Shown here in pieces: positions 61,579-64,000 of a stretch of 64,000 nucleotides of DNA. Below the pieces are notes generated by a model. That model saw only the letters and a list, made by a program, of their open reading frames with translations. It searched no databases and was not told the origin of the DNA. The position numbers were made by a program, and so were the translations under genes. The stretch comes from Pseudomonadota bacterium (GTDB taxonomy: Bacteria > Pseudomonadota > Gammaproteobacteria > Steroidobacterales > Steroidobacteraceae), in the NCBI GenBank assembly GCA_023433705.1, contig JAEYUC010000021.1:1-64000 (forward strand), in the 5' to 3' direction. Position 1 is the first letter of the stretch, and every line of letters begins with the position of its first letter.

Positions 61579-61820
61579 TGTTCCTCTCTTCTCCGGCGGC
61601 TGATGTCCGGATACCTGTTGGCGTACAGAGTGGAACAAACGCGGGACACTGGAAACCAAGGTGTTTCCGAATCGCGACGCTTTTCACGCAGATCTATTGT
61701 TATGTAACCCCTTTCACGGGAACTACTGAAAAGACAGCGTTGCCACGCACGGAAGTTAGCGATACCAGCCTCACTTCGCGTCGCGCGCGCGGTGTGAACC
61801 GCGCCACATTGTTAGGCGGG

Positions 61821-61853
61821 TGGGGATTGGGTGCCGGTGTAAAAAGTGGGGAT
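61821..61853 (+). repeat. Dispersed repeat, copy 5 (left arm of inverted pair)
   Basis: Plus-strand orientation, core GTGCCGGTGTAAAAAGTGG. Paired with copy 6 across 15 bp; together they form a hairpin close to the end of glnG. Confidence 0.9.
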
Positions 61854-61868
61854 GGACGGCATTCGCTA

Positions 61869-61902
61869 ATCCCCACTTTTTACACCGGCACCACTATCCC
61901 CG
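61869..61902 (-). repeat. Dispersed repeat, copy 6 (right arm of inverted pair)
   Basis: Minus-strand orientation, nearly identical to copy 5. Ends 10 bp before the glnG stop. The pair could terminate glnG transcription. Confidence 0.9.
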
Positions 61903-61912
61903 GCACCAACAG

Positions 61913-63367
61913 TCAGGGCAGGGACTCGTCGTCGGACATGCCGAGTTCCTTGAGCTTGCGGGTCAGCGTGTTGCGACCCCAGCCGAGCACGCGCGCGGCT
62001 TCCTGGCGGTGGCCGTGCGTGCGGTTGAGCGCGACGCGGATCAGCACGCGCTCGAATTCGGGCATCGCCTGGTCGAGCCACGCGACGGTGCCGTCGTACG
62101 GCTGCGCCTTGGCCCACAGTGTCAGCGCCGCGGCCCAGTCGGTCTGCGCGGCCGGCGTGACGATGTGCATTTCCGACGGCAGGTCCTGCAGCTGGATCTC
62201 GCTGCCGGGCGCGAGCGCGGTCAGGCGCCGGCAGAGGTTCACGAGCTCGCGCACGTTGCCGGGCCAGCGATAGGACTGGAGGCGTTCCAGCGTGACCGGC
62301 GCCAGCGTCTTGGTTTCCGTCCCGAGCTCAGCCGCGGCTACCCGCAGGTAATGCCCCAGCAGGTCGGGCACGTCTTCCGTGCGCGAGCGCAGCGGCGGCA
62401 ACTCGATGCGGATGACGTTCAGGCGGTGATAGAGATCCTCGCGGAAGATCCCGCGCTCGACGCGCTCTTCCAGGTTCTGGTGCGTCGCGGCGATGACGCG
62501 CACGTCGACCTTGATCGGCGTCTGGCCGCCGACGCGATAGAACTCGCCTTCCGCCAGCACGCGCAGCAGTCGCGTCTGCAGCGGCGTCGACATGTCGCCG
62601 ATCTCGTCGAGGAACAACGTGCCGCCGTTCGCCTGCTCGAACCGTCCGCGACGCTGCGCGTCGGCGCCCGTGAACGAGCCCTTCTCGTGACCGAACAATT
62701 CGGATTCCAGCAGCTCCGCCGGAATCGCCGAGGTGTTCAATGCGACGAACGGCTTCGAGGCGCGCGGACTGTGCTCGTGCAGCGCACGCGCGACCAGCTC
62801 CTTGCCGGTGCCGGATTCGCCGGTGATCAGCACCGCCACGCTCGAGCGCGACAGGCGCCCGATCGCGCGGAACACCTGCTGCATCGCCGGCGCCTTGCCG
62901 AGCAATTCGGGAATTTCCGGCGCCTGCGTCGGAGCATCGTCGCTGCGCCGCGCGGTCTGCCCGGCGCGCCGCACGAGTTCGACCGCCTGGTCGATGTCGA
63001 AGGGCTTCGGCAGATATTCGAACGCGCCGCCTTCGTACGCGGACACCGCGCTCGGCAGATCCGAGTGCGCGGTCATCACGATCACGGGCAGCGTCGGGTG
63101 CGCGGCACGCACTTCGCGCAAGAGGTCGATGCCGGAGCTGCCTGGCATGCGGATGTCGGTGAGTAATACGTCGGGGGCGTCGGCGCGCAGGGCCGCCATC
63201 GCGGGCTCGGCCGAGTCGAATGCGCGCGGCACCATGCCGCTGGCGCGCAACGCCCGCTCCAGCACCCACCGTATCGACGCATCGTCTTCCACGAGCCACA
63301 CCCGCAGGGCAGGTAGATTGGCGGGTGGCGAATTGGCGTTGTGCATATAGGTTGGATCGACGCTCAT
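61913..63367 (-). CDS. glnG: Nitrogen regulation response regulator NtrC
   Basis: Sigma-54 activator of nitrogen genes, 484 residues. Receiver domain (about 20-135) with phosphoryl Asp71 in LLTDIRMPG; AAA+ domain (about 160-390) with GESGTGKE and the sigma-54 contact GSFTGA (Ser in place of the usual Ala of GAFTGA); Fis-type C-terminus (GHRQEAARVLGWGRNTLTRKLKEL). Start ATG 63367 overlaps the glnL stop by 4 bp. Confidence 0.97.
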   Translation of the reverse strand: MSVDPTYMHNANSPPANLPALRVWLVEDDASIRWVLERALRASGMVPRAFDSAEPAMAALRADAPDVLLTDIRMPGSSGIDLLREVRAAHPTLPVIVMTAHSDLPSAVSAYEGGAFEYLPKPFDIDQAVELVRRAGQTARRSDDAPTQAPEIPELLGKAPAMQQVFRAIGRLSRSSVAVLITGESGTGKELVARALHEHSPRASKPFVALNTSAIPAELLESELFGHEKGSFTGADAQRRGRFEQANGGTLFLDEIGDMSTPLQTRLLRVLAEGEFYRVGGQTPIKVDVRVIAATHQNLEERVERGIFREDLYHRLNVIRIELPPLRSRTEDVPDLLGHYLRVAAAELGTETKTLAPVTLERLQSYRWPGNVRELVNLCRRLTALAPGSEIQLQDLPSEMHIVTPAAQTDWAAALTLWAKAQPYDGTVAWLDQAMPEFERVLIRVALNRTHGHRQEAARVLGWGRNTLTRKLKELGMSDDESLP

Positions 63368-64000
63368 GCGTTCTCCGGTAAGGGCAGCAGGATCGTGAAA
63401 ATCGTGCGCCCGGGCTTGCTTTCGAATTCGATGAGACCCCCGTGGCGGGTGACCAGGTCTTGCGAGACCGCAAGACCCAGGCCGGTGCCGTTCGCGCGCC
63501 CGGTGACCAGGGGGAAGAAGATGGTGTCCGCGAGCTCGGGCGGCACGCCCGGCCCGTTGTCCTCGACTTGCATGATGGCCGCGAGCTTGTGGCGCGACGC
63601 GCCGATGCTCACGTTCGCGGCGACGCGCGTTCGTATGACGATGCGGCCGCGCTCGCCCACCGCGAGCAGCGCGTTGCGCGCGACGTTGAGCAGCGCCTGG
63701 ATGATCTGGTTCGCATCCACCTCGGCGTTCGGCAACGACGGATCGTAGTCGCGCTCGACCAGCACCCCGGAGCGCGCCTCGCTGCGTAGCAGGCGGAATA
63801 CGTGCTCGCAGATCTCGTGGATGTTGATGAGCGTCTTCTGCGGCGCGCGCGACGGGCCGATCATCGAATCGACCAGCGCGGTCAGGCGATCCGCCTCGCT
63901 GATGATGATGCCGGTGTACTCGCGCAGGTGTTCGTGCAGCTCGCGCTCGAGTAGTTGGGCCGCGCCGCGCAGGCCGCCGAGCGGATTCTTGATCTCGTGC
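63364..64000 (-). CDS. glnL: Nitrogen regulation sensor kinase NtrB (5' part cut off)
   Basis: The frame runs to the window edge. Visible part: H-box HEIKNPLGGLRGAAQLLER at 63943-63999 with the autophosphorylated His, dimerisation helices, then the ATPase domain with N-box NVARNALLAV, DNGPGVP and GTGLGLAVSQDLV. The kinase/phosphatase acts on NtrC in response to PII. The 5' PAS domain lies outside the window. Confidence 0.95.
   Translation of the reverse strand, partial: HEIKNPLGGLRGAAQLLERELHEHLREYTGIIISEADRLTALVDSMIGPSRAPQKTLINIHEICEHVFRLLRSEARSGVLVERDYDPSLPNAEVDANQIIQALLNVARNALLAVGERGRIVIRTRVAANVSIGASRHKLAAIMQVEDNGPGVPPELADTIFFPLVTGRANGTGLGLAVSQDLVTRHGGLIEFESKPGRTIFTILLPLPENA

Larger units (their letters stand above)
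61579..61912. other. Intergenic region with inverted repeat pair
   Basis: About 330 bp between the 52-residue gene and glnG. It holds the promoter side of the small gene, an AT-rich stretch near 61690-61710 (TATTGTTATGTAAC) that may be a promoter, a TTGTTAGGC copy at 61809-61817, and the two repeats below. No open frame looks coding. Confidence 0.5.

Overview
The window is a GC-rich stretch of a bacterial chromosome, most likely a gammaproteobacterium near the Xanthomonadales/Steroidobacterales. This placement rests on gene order and protein style, not on a search. Signs include the order atpIBEFHAGDC then glmU then glmS, the block rhodanese-grxC-secB-gpsA with divergent envC/ctpA, rsmG-parA-parB, tatABC, and glnL-glnG. 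Coding is dense, mostly on the minus strand up to about 37 kb, and both left and right edges cut genes.

Layout. 1-132 is the tail of an IS30-type transposase lying 16 bp from the end of glmS. 0.15-18.4 kb holds the cell-wall precursor genes glmS and glmU and the complete F1Fo ATP synthase operon. Two groups of small accessory genes interrupt the usual atp-glmU-glmS order (2.1-6.8 kb and 8.2-11.3 kb): two glutathione S-transferases, a Nudix hydrolase, a GNAT acetyltransferase, a GyrI-like protein, small Zn/Ca-binding proteins and DUF proteins. 18.6-27.3 kb is one long minus-strand series: acuI-prpB-prpC (propionyl-CoA formation and methylcitrate cycle), a guanidine-II riboswitch with a sugE/gdx exporter, prpD, rsmG, parA, a small membrane protein, parB and a secreted protein. 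27.3-30.4 kb has gor and two unknown membrane proteins.

30.5-37.0 kb is a minus-strand operon: metallo-beta-lactamase-fold protein, DUF2269 protein, branched-chain 2-oxoacid dehydrogenase E1-alpha, E1-beta and E2, and an M1-like metalloprotease. 37.0-47.4 kb is mostly plus-strand: an S9 peptidase, cytochrome c4 (minus), dtd, tatABC, then a peptide-use cluster (POT importer, M2 dipeptidase lipoprotein, OPT transporter) ended by a strong terminator. 47.5-56.2 kb has a DMT transporter, then a minus-strand series envC, a GGDEF/EAL protein, ctpA, dedA, an SRPBCC protein, a holin-like protein and a DUF4010 protein. 56.2-64 kb has rhodanese-grxC-secB-gpsA, trmL with a TonB-domain protein, a class 1B-type pyrD, a tiny membrane protein, and glnG-glnL (ntrC-ntrB).

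Features beyond ordinary housekeeping: (1) a clear guanidine-II riboswitch inside the prp/rsmG/par series; (2) six copies of a roughly 34-bp dispersed repeat, two pairs of them inverted, which form the coding 3' ends of three genes; (3) an excess of the 9-mer GCCTAACAA, which in genes spells Leu-Leu-Gly with the rare TTA codon; (4) a perfect 9-bp inverted repeat filling the short gap between the divergent pyrD and TonB-domain genes. I saw no tRNA, rRNA, CRISPR array, prophage or obvious defence system.
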